This document shows positions 17,272 to 26,727 of a DNA stretch of 64,000 nucleotides, piece by piece. Origin of the DNA: Lacticaseibacillus kribbianus. Lineage in GTDB: Bacteria; Bacillota; Bacilli; Lactobacillales; Lactobacillaceae. Each line of letters starts with the position of its first letter. Within the stretch, counting starts at the first letter, position 1. The DNA is taken from NCBI RefSeq assembly GCF_020180945.1, contig NZ_JAIPUL010000001.1, forward strand, positions 124,001-188,000, read 5' to 3'. A program made the translations under genes and the position numbers. The notes below the pieces were generated by a model. The model was not told the DNA's origin. It did not search any database and worked only from the letters and a program-made list of their open reading frames with translations.

Positions 17272-18237
17272 ATGCAAAACATCACCGCGGATCAACCGAT
17301 TTCAGACAAGGAGCGCCAGAAGCAGCGCAAGAAGGCCGCTGCCAAGCGCGGCAAGCAGATGTGGCTGCTTCTGGCCCCGTTCCTAATCCTCGTGGTTTTA
17401 TTCTCATACCTACCGCTTTTCGGCTGGGTATACGCCTTTTTCGACTATGAGCCGCCAATCCCACTGTCGCAAAGCGAGTTCGTGGGGCTGCAGTGGTTCA
17501 AGATGATGGTTCAGAACTCGACGCAGATGCACCAGATCCTGCAGGTGCTGCTGAACACCTTCGCGATGAGCCTGCTGAACATCGTGACCTCGTTCTTCCC
17601 GGTGCTGTTTGCCATCGGGCTCAACGAGATTCGCAGCAAGCACTTCAAGAACGTCATCCAGACGCTGACCACGCTGCCGAACTTCATCTCCTGGGTGCTG
17701 GTTTACTCCATCGCCTTCGCGATGTTCTCGTCCGGCGGCATGGTCAACGACCTGCTGCAAAACCTGCACCTGATCACCGAACCGCTGAAGTTCTTGGATT
17801 CCGACTCTCACACCTGGCTGAAGATGCTGCTGTGGAGCACGTGGAAAGGCCTTGGGTGGGGCTCGATCATCTACCTGGCCGCGATCACCGGCATTGACCC
17901 GGAGCTTTACGAGGCCGGGCGTGTCGATGGCGCCAACCGCCTGCAGCTGATCCGCTACATCACGGTGCCGGCCCTGATGCCGACCTACTTCGTCATGCTG
18001 ATGCTGGCCGTCTCCAACTTCCTGAACAACGGGATGGATCAGTACTTCGTCTTCCAAAACGCGTTCAACCAGACCCACATCCAGGTGCTTGACCTGTACG
18101 TTTACAACGTCGGGATGGGCCAAAACAGTCTGTCGTACGCGACGGCGATCTCGATGCTGAAGAGTCTGGTGTCCGTGGCCTTGCTGTTCATCGTCAACAA
18201 GGTCTCGCAAAAGACGCGCGGCGAGTCCATCATCTAG
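17272..18237 (+). CDS. lplB: Carbohydrate ABC importer permease, LplB type
   Basis: 321 residues, basic N-terminus (KQRKKAAAKRGK) then six membrane helices. The EAA loop that docks the ATPase is YEAGRVDGANRLQLIRYITVPAL. This CUT1 subgroup (LplB/YtcP) imports aldouronates, xylo- or xyloglucan-type oligosaccharides. GAGGGGG precedes ATG 17272. Next gene is 19 nt downstream. No ATPase gene is nearby; such importers use the shared MsmX/MsmK ATPase. Confidence 0.92.
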   Translation: MQNITADQPISDKERQKQRKKAAAKRGKQMWLLLAPFLILVVLFSYLPLFGWVYAFFDYEPPIPLSQSEFVGLQWFKMMVQNSTQMHQILQVLLNTFAMSLLNIVTSFFPVLFAIGLNEIRSKHFKNVIQTLTTLPNFISWVLVYSIAFAMFSSGGMVNDLLQNLHLITEPLKFLDSDSHTWLKMLLWSTWKGLGWGSIIYLAAITGIDPELYEAGRVDGANRLQLIRYITVPALMPTYFVMLMLAVSNFLNNGMDQYFVFQNAFNQTHIQVLDLYVYNVGMGQNSLSYATAISMLKSLVSVALLFIVNKVSQKTRGESII

Positions 18238-18256
18238 CCGGGAAAGGAGCTAAGTC

Positions 18257-19171
18257 ATGAGTAACATCGAAAAAAACGAAGTCACCAACGGCGAGCGCGT
18301 TTTCCGCGTCTTCAACATCCTGTTTTTCATCGTGTTCACGCTGTTGTGCATCTACCCGTTCTACTACCTGATCATCAACACCATCTCGGCCAACGACCTG
18401 TCGGCCAACGGCGCCATCAACTGGCTGCCTAAGCACATCCAGTTCGAAAACTACGTGCAGGTCTTCAAGCTCGACGGCCTGGGCCTCGCCGCCCTGGTCT
18501 CCGTCGGCCGTACCGTCATCGGGACCGCACTGACCGTCTTCGCCTCGGCGTTCATGGGCTTCATGTTCACCCGCGAGAAGATGTGGAAGCGCAAGTTCTG
18601 GTACCGCTTCGTCATCATCACCATGTACTTCAACGCCGGGCTGATCCCGATGTTCATCACCATGAAGAACCTGGGCCTGACCAACAGCTTCTGGGTCTAC
18701 GTGCTGCCTGGCATCGTTGCCCCGTTCAACATCATCTTGGTCAAGACCTACATCGAAAGCCTGCCGCGCTCCCTCGAGGAGGCCGCCGAGCTTGACGGCG
18801 CCTCGACCTGGCAGGTGTTCTGGCAGATCATCCTGCCAAGCTGCACGCCGATTCTGGCGACCGTCGCGATTTTCTCCGCCGTCGGGCAGTGGAACTCCTT
18901 CCAAGACACCCTGATCTACATCACCGACCAGAAGCTCTACTCGCTGCAGTACCTGCTGTACCAGTACATCAACCAGGCCAGCTCGCTGGCCGCCATGGTC
19001 AAGAACTCGGGCGGTGGCCTGAATTCCGTCGCCGCGGTTGCCACGGCGCAGACGCCGACCTCGATTCGCATGACCGTCTCGATCGTCGTCGTCCTTCCGA
19101 TCATGTTCATTTACCCAATGTTCCAGCGTTACTTCACTAAAGGCATCATGCTTGGCGCCGTTAAAGGCTGA
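18257..19171 (+). CDS. lplC: Carbohydrate ABC importer permease, LplC type
   Basis: 304 residues, six membrane helices; EAA loop EEAAELDGASTWQVFWQIILP. Partner of the preceding permease, forming the heterodimeric channel. AAAGGAG ribosome binding site nine nt upstream of ATG. Long insertion-free family member with a 'GAVKG' end, typical for the family. Confidence 0.93.
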   Translation: MSNIEKNEVTNGERVFRVFNILFFIVFTLLCIYPFYYLIINTISANDLSANGAINWLPKHIQFENYVQVFKLDGLGLAALVSVGRTVIGTALTVFASAFMGFMFTREKMWKRKFWYRFVIITMYFNAGLIPMFITMKNLGLTNSFWVYVLPGIVAPFNIILVKTYIESLPRSLEEAAELDGASTWQVFWQIILPSCTPILATVAIFSAVGQWNSFQDTLIYITDQKLYSLQYLLYQYINQASSLAAMVKNSGGGLNSVAAVATAQTPTSIRMTVSIVVVLPIMFIYPMFQRYFTKGIMLGAVKG

Positions 19172-19200
19172 TTGCATCATTTGCACCTGTTTCACAAAAT

Positions 19201-19219
19201 TTGGTGGCCAAGCCACCAA
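19201..19219 (+). other. Intercistronic hairpin before the solute-binding protein gene
   Basis: TTGGTGG-CCAAG-CCACCAA, a perfect 7-bp stem without T-run, just upstream of the ribosome binding site at ~19223. Such hairpins often protect the 3' mRNA segment and raise expression of the binding protein relative to permeases. Confidence 0.5.
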
Positions 19220-19237
19220 CTAGGGGGACTTAGTATC

Positions 19238-20986
19238 ATGAGTAAGAAACGCGTTTTGTACACGCTGGTTGCCGCGAGCGCATTGCTTCTGGCAGCCTGC
19301 AGCAGCAACTCGGGTTCCAAAGACACAAGCAAGGCGGAAAAAGACGACGGCAAGATGATGACCGTCACCGTCTACGATGACCTCGCCAACTTCCAAGGGA
19401 CGCCGAAGGGCTGGTTCGAGAAGTACATCGAAAAGAAGTTCAAGATCAAGCTCAACATGGTTGCGCCTAACGTGGCCGGCGGTGGCAACACGCTGTACGA
19501 TACCCGCACGGCGGCCGGCAACCTGGGTGATCTGATCATCACCGGGACCAACCACGTGGCCAAGCTGGCCAAGGCCGGCCTTTTGACCGACATGACGCCT
19601 TACATGGACGGCAAGACCTACCTGAAGAAGTACAGCGGCGCGACGGACTCCATCACCAAGCTGGCCAACAAGAAGGGCATCTGGGGCATCAACTCCAGCG
19701 TTTCCGCCAACTCGCCGACCACGCCTTCCGAAGGCCTGGAGCCAACCACGGCGCCGTACATCCGCTGGGATCTCTACAAGGAAATCGGCTACCCGAAGAT
19801 CAAGAACACCGATGACCTGATCAACGTGTTGAAGGACATGCAGGCTCAGGCCCGCAAGGATGAAGGCAAAAACGACATCTACGCGATCTCCCTGTTCAAG
19901 GACTGGGACTCCAACATGATGCAAAACGCCGGCCAGAACCTCGCGTTCTACGGCTACGAAGTCAACCAGGGCTTCGTCCTGAGCAAGGGCGACAAGTACC
20001 AGAGCATGATCGACTCCAACAGCCAGTACGTCAAGGGCCTGCGCTTCCTGAACAAGGCCAAGCAGGCTGGGCTGGTCGATCCTGAATCGACGACCCAGAA
20101 CTGGGACACCCTGTACTCCAAGTACCAAAACGGCAAGGTCCTGTTCTCCTACTGGGCATTCCAGGGCCAGGGCGCTTACAACACGACCGAACACACCGCG
20201 GAAGGCAAGGGCTTCGAGCTTGCACCGCTTGACAACGCCAAGATCTACAGTGTCGGCTCCATGCCGGACGGCAACAGCACCTTCATCGGCGTCGGCTCCA
20301 AGGCCAAGAACAAGGCCCGTCTGGTCAAGTTCATCAACTGGCTGTACAGCCCAGAAGGCGTCCAGGTTCAACAGGCGCAATCCACCGGCTACTCCGCCGG
20401 CATCAAGGGCCTGACCTGGAAGATGCAAGACGGCAAGCCGGTCTTGACCGACTTTGGTAAGAAGGCCTTCCTTGAAGGCGGCACCGTCAAGATGCCTGCC
20501 GAGTACGGCGGCGGCACCTGGAAGGACGGCATCTCCACGCTGAACTTCGTTGCGGTCAACCAGTACGACAAGGATCCTTCGACCGGCTACAAGTACGGCT
20601 ACGTCACCTGGCCTTCAGTTTTGAAGCTGAACGCCACCAAGCTTTCCAAGGACTGGTCCGAGCACATGGGCGGCGCCACCAGCTCCATGCAGTACCTGAC
20701 CAAGAACAACCGTCTGCTGGTCGGTGCCGGCGTTTCCTACACCGCGCCTGAAGACGATTCCCAGATTAGCACCATGCGTGGGACCATCGGCACCCAGGTC
20801 AAGAACTCCAGCTGGAAGCTCGCCATGGCCAAGAGCGATTCCGAGTTCAACTCCCTGTTGGCAAGCATGCAAAAGACGGTCAAGGGCTTGGGTTACGAAC
20901 AGGTCTACAAGGTTGACCTGAAGAACTCCAAGGCCAAAAACGCCCTGCGCGCCAAGCTGATCAAGCAGTACAAGGAAGAAAACTAG
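19238..20986 (+). CDS. lplA: Oligosaccharide-binding lipoprotein of the ABC importer (LplA type)
   Basis: 582 residues. Type II signal peptide with lipobox LLAAC, lipidated at Cys21, then a Ser/Lys-rich linker. The large family-1 solute-binding fold is longer than maltose-binding types, as in LplA/YtcQ. It captures oligosaccharides outside the membrane for the two permeases upstream. The start ATG 19238 is fixed by TAGGGGG and the signal peptide. Codon use in this gene is slightly less GC-extreme, as expected for a highly expressed protein. Confidence 0.93.
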   Translation: MSKKRVLYTLVAASALLLAACSSNSGSKDTSKAEKDDGKMMTVTVYDDLANFQGTPKGWFEKYIEKKFKIKLNMVAPNVAGGGNTLYDTRTAAGNLGDLIITGTNHVAKLAKAGLLTDMTPYMDGKTYLKKYSGATDSITKLANKKGIWGINSSVSANSPTTPSEGLEPTTAPYIRWDLYKEIGYPKIKNTDDLINVLKDMQAQARKDEGKNDIYAISLFKDWDSNMMQNAGQNLAFYGYEVNQGFVLSKGDKYQSMIDSNSQYVKGLRFLNKAKQAGLVDPESTTQNWDTLYSKYQNGKVLFSYWAFQGQGAYNTTEHTAEGKGFELAPLDNAKIYSVGSMPDGNSTFIGVGSKAKNKARLVKFINWLYSPEGVQVQQAQSTGYSAGIKGLTWKMQDGKPVLTDFGKKAFLEGGTVKMPAEYGGGTWKDGISTLNFVAVNQYDKDPSTGYKYGYVTWPSVLKLNATKLSKDWSEHMGGATSSMQYLTKNNRLLVGAGVSYTAPEDDSQISTMRGTIGTQVKNSSWKLAMAKSDSEFNSLLASMQKTVKGLGYEQVYKVDLKNSKAKNALRAKLIKQYKEEN

Positions 20987-21183
20987 CTTTCGGTAATTCG
21001 CGTCAACATTCGGTTGTGAGGCCGTTGCACTGAGAGGTGCAACCCGCCTCATCCGGTTGACCCGCCTTGCATGACAAGGCGGGCGACCCGGGTGAAGCGA
21101 GTCGACGCGACTTGCAGGCACCACAACACAAGAACAAATAGGCTGAGCCGACGGCCACGGCGGATCGTGTGGACATGAATACG
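20987..21183 (+). other. Highly structured 3' region behind the binding-protein gene
   Basis: No ORF. From 21002 to 21061 a long interrupted hairpin can be drawn: GTCAAC..CGG..TGAGG..GTTGCAC pairs in order with GTGCAAC..CCTCA..CCG..GTTGAC around a TGAGAG loop. It is followed by a perfect 9-bp hairpin CCCGCCTTG-CATGA-CAAGGCGGG (21060-21082). Function unknown; could stabilise the 3' end. Confidence 0.5.
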
Positions 21184-21218
21184 GGTGCAAGACGGTGTGT
21201 GCGGTCTTGCACCTTTTT
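21184..21218 (+). terminator. Rho-independent terminator of the ABC importer operon
   Basis: GGTGCAAGAC / GTCTTGCACC stem followed by TTTTTCT. The 190 bp from here to the next gene are GC-rich and contain a further hairpin (TCGCGCCGCCAT / ATGGTGGCGCGA) but no recognisable promoter. Confidence 0.85.
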
Positions 21219-21405
21219 CTGTTCCGCGGGGTTGCGACCGGTTCGCGCCGCCATCCGACATGGTGGCGCGACGGCGACCTCGCGGAAACGGGAAACACGC
21301 GCAGTCGAAGCGCATCAGGGGCCAGGATGCGGTGGCCGGATGCAGCGTCGCGCCTCACCGCACCGACTCAGTCAGGCTGTCACGCAACGCAAAGGAGGAC
21401 GAACC

Positions 21406-22062
21406 ATGCTGTTTGAACCGAATACGACTATCGTGTGCGCCGGGGATTCCGTCACCGACGCCGGGCGCAACTACGACGCCGAGCCCGGGGGCTGGGACTC
21501 CTGGGGGCAGGGGTACGTCGCGCTGATCAACGCGGCGTTGACCGCCGGCGCCCCGGCGGCACGGCTGTCCGTCATCAACGCCGGGGTCAACGGCGACACG
21601 GTCGTCAAGCTGGCCGCGCGCTGGGACCAAGACGTGCTGGCGCACCACCCGGATTACGTCTCGATCATGATCGGCATCAACGACGTCTGGCGCTTCTTTG
21701 ACAGCCAGTTCCGCCGCCGCGCCGACCTGGTGGACGTCGCCCTGTACACCAAGACCTACCAGGAGCTGATCGACCGGACACAAAAGGCCGGTGCCACACC
21801 GCTGATCGTCAGCCCCGTGATGTGGGAGTTGAACCTTGAAGACGCGATGCGCGCCAAGCTGGTGGCCTATCAGCAGGCGGCCGCGAAGCTGGCGGCGGCC
21901 AACGGGCTGTTGTACATCGACGCGCAGGCGGCGGTCAACCGCTTCCTGGACCAGGCCAGCGTGTTCGGCATCACGATGGACCGGGTGCACCCGAACCTGC
22001 AGGGGTCGGCGGTGATCGCCAAGGCCTGGCTGGATGCAGTCGGACTGGATTGGAGGGCATGA
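21406..22062 (+). CDS. SGNH/GDSL hydrolase, probable carbohydrate acetylesterase
   Basis: 218 residues, no signal peptide. Block I GDSVTD with nucleophile Ser15, oxyanion GINDV, and C-terminal catalytic pair DRVHPN. The pattern matches cytoplasmic acetyl-xylan/oligosaccharide esterases found in plant-glycan loci. AAAGGAGG precedes ATG 21406. It is first of a tight set of genes running to the XylR gene (next start overlaps the stop by 1 nt). Confidence 0.85.
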   Translation: MLFEPNTTIVCAGDSVTDAGRNYDAEPGGWDSWGQGYVALINAALTAGAPAARLSVINAGVNGDTVVKLAARWDQDVLAHHPDYVSIMIGINDVWRFFDSQFRRRADLVDVALYTKTYQELIDRTQKAGATPLIVSPVMWELNLEDAMRAKLVAYQQAAAKLAAANGLLYIDAQAAVNRFLDQASVFGITMDRVHPNLQGSAVIAKAWLDAVGLDWRA

Positions 22063-23519
22063 TGGCACACACGTTCAAGGAGATTCAGGCGGTCAACGCC
22101 GCCGGGCCCTACCACGCGGACTGGGCCAGCATCGGGCAGCACCCGGCGCCGGACTGGTTCCGGCGGGCGAAGTTCGGCATTTTTACCCACTGGGGCGTCT
22201 ACACGGTGCCCGAGTACAGCAACGAGTGGTACTCGCGCAACATGTACATCAAGGGCTACCCGGCCTTCGCCCACCACGTCGCGACGTACGGGCCGCAAAA
22301 GGACTTCGGCTACAAGGACCTGATTCCGCTGTTCACGGCGCCGAAGTTCGACGCCGGCGCCTGGCTTGACCTGTTCAAGCGCGCCGGGGCCAAGTACTAC
22401 TTCCCGGTGTCCGAGCACCACGACGGCTTTCAGATGTACCGCTCCGAACTTTCGCACTGGAACGCCTACGAGATGGGACCGCACCGCGACGTCCTGGGCG
22501 AGCTGCGGACCGCGACGCTTGAGGCCGGGCTGCACTTTGCCACTTCCAACCACCGCGCCGAGCACTGGTGGTTCATGGGTCACGGCCGCGAGTTCGACTC
22601 CGACGTGCGTGAGCCGATGAAAAAGGGCGACTTCTACTGGCCCGCGCAGCCGGAGCCGGACAACCAGGCGCTTTTCTCCAAGCCGTACCCGACGGCTGAG
22701 TACCTGGAGGACTGGGTCGAGCGCGTCTGCGAGATCATCGACAACTACCGCCCGGAGCTCTTGTACTTCGACTGGTGGCTGCAGCACGCGGCCTTCAAGC
22801 CGTACATGCAGGAGCTGACCGCGTACTACTACAACCGCGCCAGCGAGTGGGGCATCCCCGTCAGCATCTGCTACAAGTACGACGGCATGGCCTGGGGCGC
22901 GGGCATCCCGGACGTCGAGCGCGGCGGCTTCGCGCAGGCGACGCCGTACTATTGGCAGACCGACACGGCGATCGCGAACAACTCGTGGTGCTACACGGAC
23001 TCGCTGGAGTACAAGGGCGTCAACGAGCTGTTGATCGCGCTGATCGACGCGGTGGCCAAAAACGGCAACCTGCTGCTCAACGTCGGCCCGCGCGCCGACG
23101 GGTCGATCGCGCCGCACGACCAAGCGATCCTTTCGGCGATCGGCGACTGGCTGGGCATCAACGGCGAGGGCATCTACGACAGCGTGCCGTGGAAGCAGTA
23201 CGGCGAGGGCCCGACCAACGTGTCCGGCGGGATGTTCGAGGACCTGTCCAAGCTGGCGTACGGGCCGGCGGATGTCCGCTACACGGCGGGCAACGGCAGC
23301 GTCTACGCGTTCCTTTTGGCGCCGGGGTCAACCGCGGTGCTCACCGCCTTTCACCTGTTCGCCGACAAGAATCAGCCGCCGTTTCACGGGGTGATCAAGC
23401 GCATCAGCCAGCTGGGTCAAGGCCCGGTCGACTGGCACATCGAACCGGACGGCATGCACGTGGCGCTTCGGCCGAGCCAAGTCGGCCGGCCGGTGGCGCT
23501 CAAGATTGAGGTGGAGTGA
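22062..23519 (+). CDS. GH29 alpha-L-fucosidase
   Basis: 485 residues, cytoplasmic. GH29 features: FGIFTHWGVYTVPEY near 36-50, YYFPVSEHHDGFQMY (family KHHDGF region), and LLYFDWW whose Asp is the expected nucleophile. Removes terminal alpha-L-fucose, e.g. from the galactosyl side chain of xyloglucan. ATG 22062 is chosen over ATG 22059 by spacing to GGAGGG and overlaps the preceding stop as TGATG. No fucose catabolic genes are in the window, so fucose may be exported or used elsewhere. Confidence 0.88.
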   Translation: MAHTFKEIQAVNAAGPYHADWASIGQHPAPDWFRRAKFGIFTHWGVYTVPEYSNEWYSRNMYIKGYPAFAHHVATYGPQKDFGYKDLIPLFTAPKFDAGAWLDLFKRAGAKYYFPVSEHHDGFQMYRSELSHWNAYEMGPHRDVLGELRTATLEAGLHFATSNHRAEHWWFMGHGREFDSDVREPMKKGDFYWPAQPEPDNQALFSKPYPTAEYLEDWVERVCEIIDNYRPELLYFDWWLQHAAFKPYMQELTAYYYNRASEWGIPVSICYKYDGMAWGAGIPDVERGGFAQATPYYWQTDTAIANNSWCYTDSLEYKGVNELLIALIDAVAKNGNLLLNVGPRADGSIAPHDQAILSAIGDWLGINGEGIYDSVPWKQYGEGPTNVSGGMFEDLSKLAYGPADVRYTAGNGSVYAFLLAPGSTAVLTAFHLFADKNQPPFHGVIKRISQLGQGPVDWHIEPDGMHVALRPSQVGRPVALKIEVE

Positions 23520-23523
23520 AAAA

Positions 23524-24342
23524 ATGCAAACATTCGTACACACGGTGACGACGCCACTGTCTAACAGCGCAAAGGTTTACGGTTACGTGCTCGACAACTT
23601 CGCGGAGATGGACACCAAGCGGGTGCGCCCGACCATCGTCTTGTGCCCGGGCGGCGGCTACGTGATGACCTCCGACCGCGAGGCGGAGCCGGTCGCGGTG
23701 CGCTTTTTGGCGATGGGCTACAACGTCTTCGTGCTGCGCTACAGCGTCGCTCCGGCGCGCTACCCCGTGGCGCTGTTGGAGCTGGCGACGGTGGTGCAAG
23801 ACGTGCGCGCACACGCCGCCGAGTACCACGTCGATCCCCACAAGCTGATCATCGCCGGCTTCTCCGCCGGCGGGCACCTGGCGGCCGATTTTGCCACCCA
23901 GTGGGACCAGGACCTCGCAACCGAGTTCGGCTTCGCTCCGGAGGCAATCCGCCCCGACGGCCTGTTCCTCGGCTACTCGGTGATCACGTCAGGGCCCCTG
24001 GCGCACCACGACTCGTTCAAGGCGCTGCTGGGCGACGATTACGGCGACCCGGCGCTGATGGCCAAGGTCTCGCTTGAAAATCGGGTGACCAAGACCACGC
24101 CGAAGACCTTCCTGTGGACCACGGCGACGGACGACTGCGTCCCGGCGCAAAACTCGCTGATGTTCGCCAGCGCCCTGCAGGACGCCGGCGTGTCCGTCGA
24201 GCTGCACGTGTTCCCCAAGGGCGGCCACGGCCTGAGCCTGGCCACCGCCGAAACGGCGATCGCGGAGAACGGCTACGGGATTCAGTCGCAGGTCGACGCC
24301 TGGCCGAGCCTGTTTCAGGCCTGGGTCACCAACAACTTCTAG
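23524..24342 (+). CDS. Alpha/beta-hydrolase, acetyl-xylan-esterase-like
   Basis: 272 residues. Catalytic Ser114 in GFSAGG, oxyanion loop CPGGGYVM (41-48, the HGGG equivalent), Asp in TDDCVP and His in GGHGLSL. Related to BD-FAE/acetyl esterases of plant-glycan loci. The ribosome binding site GGTGGAG overlaps the end of the fucosidase gene. Two different esterase folds in one operon suggest acetyl groups at two kinds of position. Confidence 0.85.
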   Translation: MQTFVHTVTTPLSNSAKVYGYVLDNFAEMDTKRVRPTIVLCPGGGYVMTSDREAEPVAVRFLAMGYNVFVLRYSVAPARYPVALLELATVVQDVRAHAAEYHVDPHKLIIAGFSAGGHLAADFATQWDQDLATEFGFAPEAIRPDGLFLGYSVITSGPLAHHDSFKALLGDDYGDPALMAKVSLENRVTKTTPKTFLWTTATDDCVPAQNSLMFASALQDAGVSVELHVFPKGGHGLSLATAETAIAENGYGIQSQVDAWPSLFQAWVTNNF

Positions 24343-24351
24343 GAGGCAGAC

Positions 24352-25230
24352 ATGAGCTATCTTTGTTACGACGTCGGCGGCACGTTCGTGAAGTACGCGA
24401 CCTTCGACGCGCAGAACCATTTTCTGACCAAGGGCAAGTACCCGACCCACTCGGACGACCCGGAGCAGTTCTTCGCGGACATGGCAGACATCGCCAACCA
24501 GAATCCGGACGTTGAGGCCATCGGCATTTCCTTCCCGGGCTTCATCGACGTCACCACAGGGGTTGCGGTGCGCGCCGGCGCCCTGGGCCAGCTGGACGGC
24601 TACAACCTGATCGACCACTTCAAGGCCCACCTGACCCACAAGGTGCCGGTGGCGGTCGAAAACGACGCGAAGTGCGCCGCCTTGGCCGAGGGCCTGAACG
24701 GCAACGCGCAGGGGCTTGACGACTACGCGGTGCTGACCCTGGGCACCGGCGTCGGCTGTGGCCTGGTGGTCAACGGCAAGCTGGTGCACGGCAAGCACTT
24801 CCGCGCCGGCGAGTACGGGATGTCGGTCACCGACTTCACGACCCGCGGCTTCGCGACCCTGCACGACATGGCCTCGACCAGCGCCCTGGTGCGCGCGTAC
24901 GCCAAGCTCAAGGGCATCGCGTACGAAGACGCCAGCGGCGAGCAGCTGATGGGCGAGCTGGCTGACCCGGCGGTGAACCAGGTGGTTGAGGACTGGGCGG
25001 ACCACGTCGCCGTGGCCATCTACAACCTGGTGGCGACCACCGATCCGGAGCGCATCCTGATCGGCGGCGGCATCTCCAAGAACCCAAAGATTCTGCCGTT
25101 CATCGAGGCGGCGCTTGAGAAGAACCCGTTTTGGGTCAAGGACTACCGCACGCCGGTGGTGCTGTGCAAGCACGACAACGACGCCGGACTGCTCGGCGCG
25201 CTGGCCGTGGCGCAGCAGTCGGCCAAGTAA
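24352..25230 (+). CDS. ROK-family sugar kinase
   Basis: 292 residues. ATP-binding DVGGTFVK at 7-14 and a second phosphate motif LTLGTGVGCG. The zinc-binding CxCGxxGCxE motif of most ROK kinases is missing, as in the BglK-like/NagK-like subgroup. Within a glycosidase operon the likely job is phosphorylating glucose or another released hexose. AGGAGG lies 6 nt before ATG. Not a repressor: there is no HTH domain, unlike the ROK proteins at 26.7 and 32.0 kb. Confidence 0.85.
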   Translation: MSYLCYDVGGTFVKYATFDAQNHFLTKGKYPTHSDDPEQFFADMADIANQNPDVEAIGISFPGFIDVTTGVAVRAGALGQLDGYNLIDHFKAHLTHKVPVAVENDAKCAALAEGLNGNAQGLDDYAVLTLGTGVGCGLVVNGKLVHGKHFRAGEYGMSVTDFTTRGFATLHDMASTSALVRAYAKLKGIAYEDASGEQLMGELADPAVNQVVEDWADHVAVAIYNLVATTDPERILIGGGISKNPKILPFIEAALEKNPFWVKDYRTPVVLCKHDNDAGLLGALAVAQQSAK

Positions 25231-25240
25231 GGAGGCACAC

Positions 25241-26725
25241 ATGTACTACGATAAGCTGAACGATTTTCCCAAAGACTTCCTCTGGGGCGCGGCCAGCGCC
25301 GCCTACCAGGTGGAGGGCGCCTACGCAACGGACGGCAAGGGCCCCTCAATCTGGGACACCTACGCCCACACGCCGGGCAACACCTACAAGGGCACGACCG
25401 GCGACGTGGCGATCGACCACTACCACCACATGGAAGAGGACGTCGCGCTGATGGCGAAGCTGGGGCTCAAGGCCTACCGCTTCTCCGTGGCCTGGAGCCG
25501 CGTGATTCCCGACGGCGAGGGCGCAGTCAACGCGGCCGGGCTTGATTTTTACCGCCGCCTGATCGCAGCGCTGCGCAAAAACGGCATCGAGCCGGTGCTG
25601 ACGCTGTACCACTGGGACCTGCCGCAGGCGCTTCAGGACAAGTACAACGGCTGGGAGTCGCGCCAGGTGATTCCGGCCTTCGCGCACTACTGCCGCACCC
25701 TGTTTGAGGCGTTCGGCGACTCGGTCAAGTACTGGGTCACCATGAACGAGCAAAACGTGTTCACCGGCATGGGCTACCGCTGGGGCAACCACCCGCCTAA
25801 GGTCCAGGACGTGCGTCGGATGTACGCGGCCAACCACATCGTCAACCTGGCCAACGCCACGGCAATCAACCTGTTCCACGAGCTGGTCCCGAACGGCATG
25901 ATCGGCCCAAGCTTCGGCTACGGCCCGGTCTACCCGCTGACCGGCGACCCCAACGACGTGCTGGCGGCGCTGAACGCCGACGACTTCAACAACAACTGGT
26001 GGCTGGATGTCTACTGCCGCGGCGAGTACCCGTACTTCATGCGCCGCACGCTGGAAAAAGCCGGCATCATGCCGGAGGTCACGGCAGAAGACGACACGCT
26101 GCTCAAGAGCGCCAAGCCCGATTTTTTGGGCATCAACTACTACCACGGCGGCACGGTGCAGCAAAACCGGCTGGAGAAGCCGGTCAAGGACGCGGAGCAA
26201 AAGGACTTCTCCGCCACCGACCCGTACCTGATGCAGCCCAAGGGCGAGCAGGCGCAAAACCCCGAAGTGCCGATGTTCAACTCCGTGTCCAACCCGTACC
26301 TGAAGAAGACGGACTGGGGCTGGGAGATCGACCCCGTCGGCTTCCGCGTCGCGCTGCGCCAAGTCTACGAGAAGTACCGCCTGCCGCTGTTCGTGACGGA
26401 AAACGGCCTGGGCGCGCTCGATAAGCTCGAGGACGGTCAGGTCAACGACGACTACCGCATCGCCTACCTCGAGGACCACGTGCGCACGATGAAGGAGGCC
26501 GTGACCGACGGCGTCGACCTGATCGGCTACTGCGCCTGGAGCTTCTCGGACATCTTGTCTTGGCTCAACGGCTACCGCAAGCGCTACGGCTTCGTCTTCG
26601 TCGACCGCGACGACGACGGCCCCAAGGACCTGCGCCGCATCCCGAAGAAGAGCTTCTACTGGTACCACGACCTGATCCAAGACAACGCGGCGGGCATTCA
26701 GCCGCTTCCGGCAACAAAGGAGTAA
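25241..26725 (+). CDS. GH1 beta-glucosidase
   Basis: 494 residues. N-terminal FLWGAASAAYQVEGA; acid/base E170 in TMNEQN; nucleophile E387 in LFVTENGLG. The neighbouring importer is an ABC system rather than a PTS, so unphosphorylated glucosides are the expected substrates; the residues that clamp 6-phosphate groups in phospho-beta-glucosidases were not checked in detail. GGAGG ribosome binding site, 10 nt after the kinase gene. Confidence 0.9.
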   Translation: MYYDKLNDFPKDFLWGAASAAYQVEGAYATDGKGPSIWDTYAHTPGNTYKGTTGDVAIDHYHHMEEDVALMAKLGLKAYRFSVAWSRVIPDGEGAVNAAGLDFYRRLIAALRKNGIEPVLTLYHWDLPQALQDKYNGWESRQVIPAFAHYCRTLFEAFGDSVKYWVTMNEQNVFTGMGYRWGNHPPKVQDVRRMYAANHIVNLANATAINLFHELVPNGMIGPSFGYGPVYPLTGDPNDVLAALNADDFNNNWWLDVYCRGEYPYFMRRTLEKAGIMPEVTAEDDTLLKSAKPDFLGINYYHGGTVQQNRLEKPVKDAEQKDFSATDPYLMQPKGEQAQNPEVPMFNSVSNPYLKKTDWGWEIDPVGFRVALRQVYEKYRLPLFVTENGLGALDKLEDGQVNDDYRIAYLEDHVRTMKEAVTDGVDLIGYCAWSFSDILSWLNGYRKRYGFVFVDRDDDGPKDLRRIPKKSFYWYHDLIQDNAAGIQPLPATKE

Positions 26726-26727
26726 TC

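Noticed and set aside
20987-21405. Riboswitch or T-box ahead of the SGNH hydrolase operon
   Set aside because: The hairpins do not show conserved T-box or known riboswitch cores, and the terminator seems to belong to the preceding operon.
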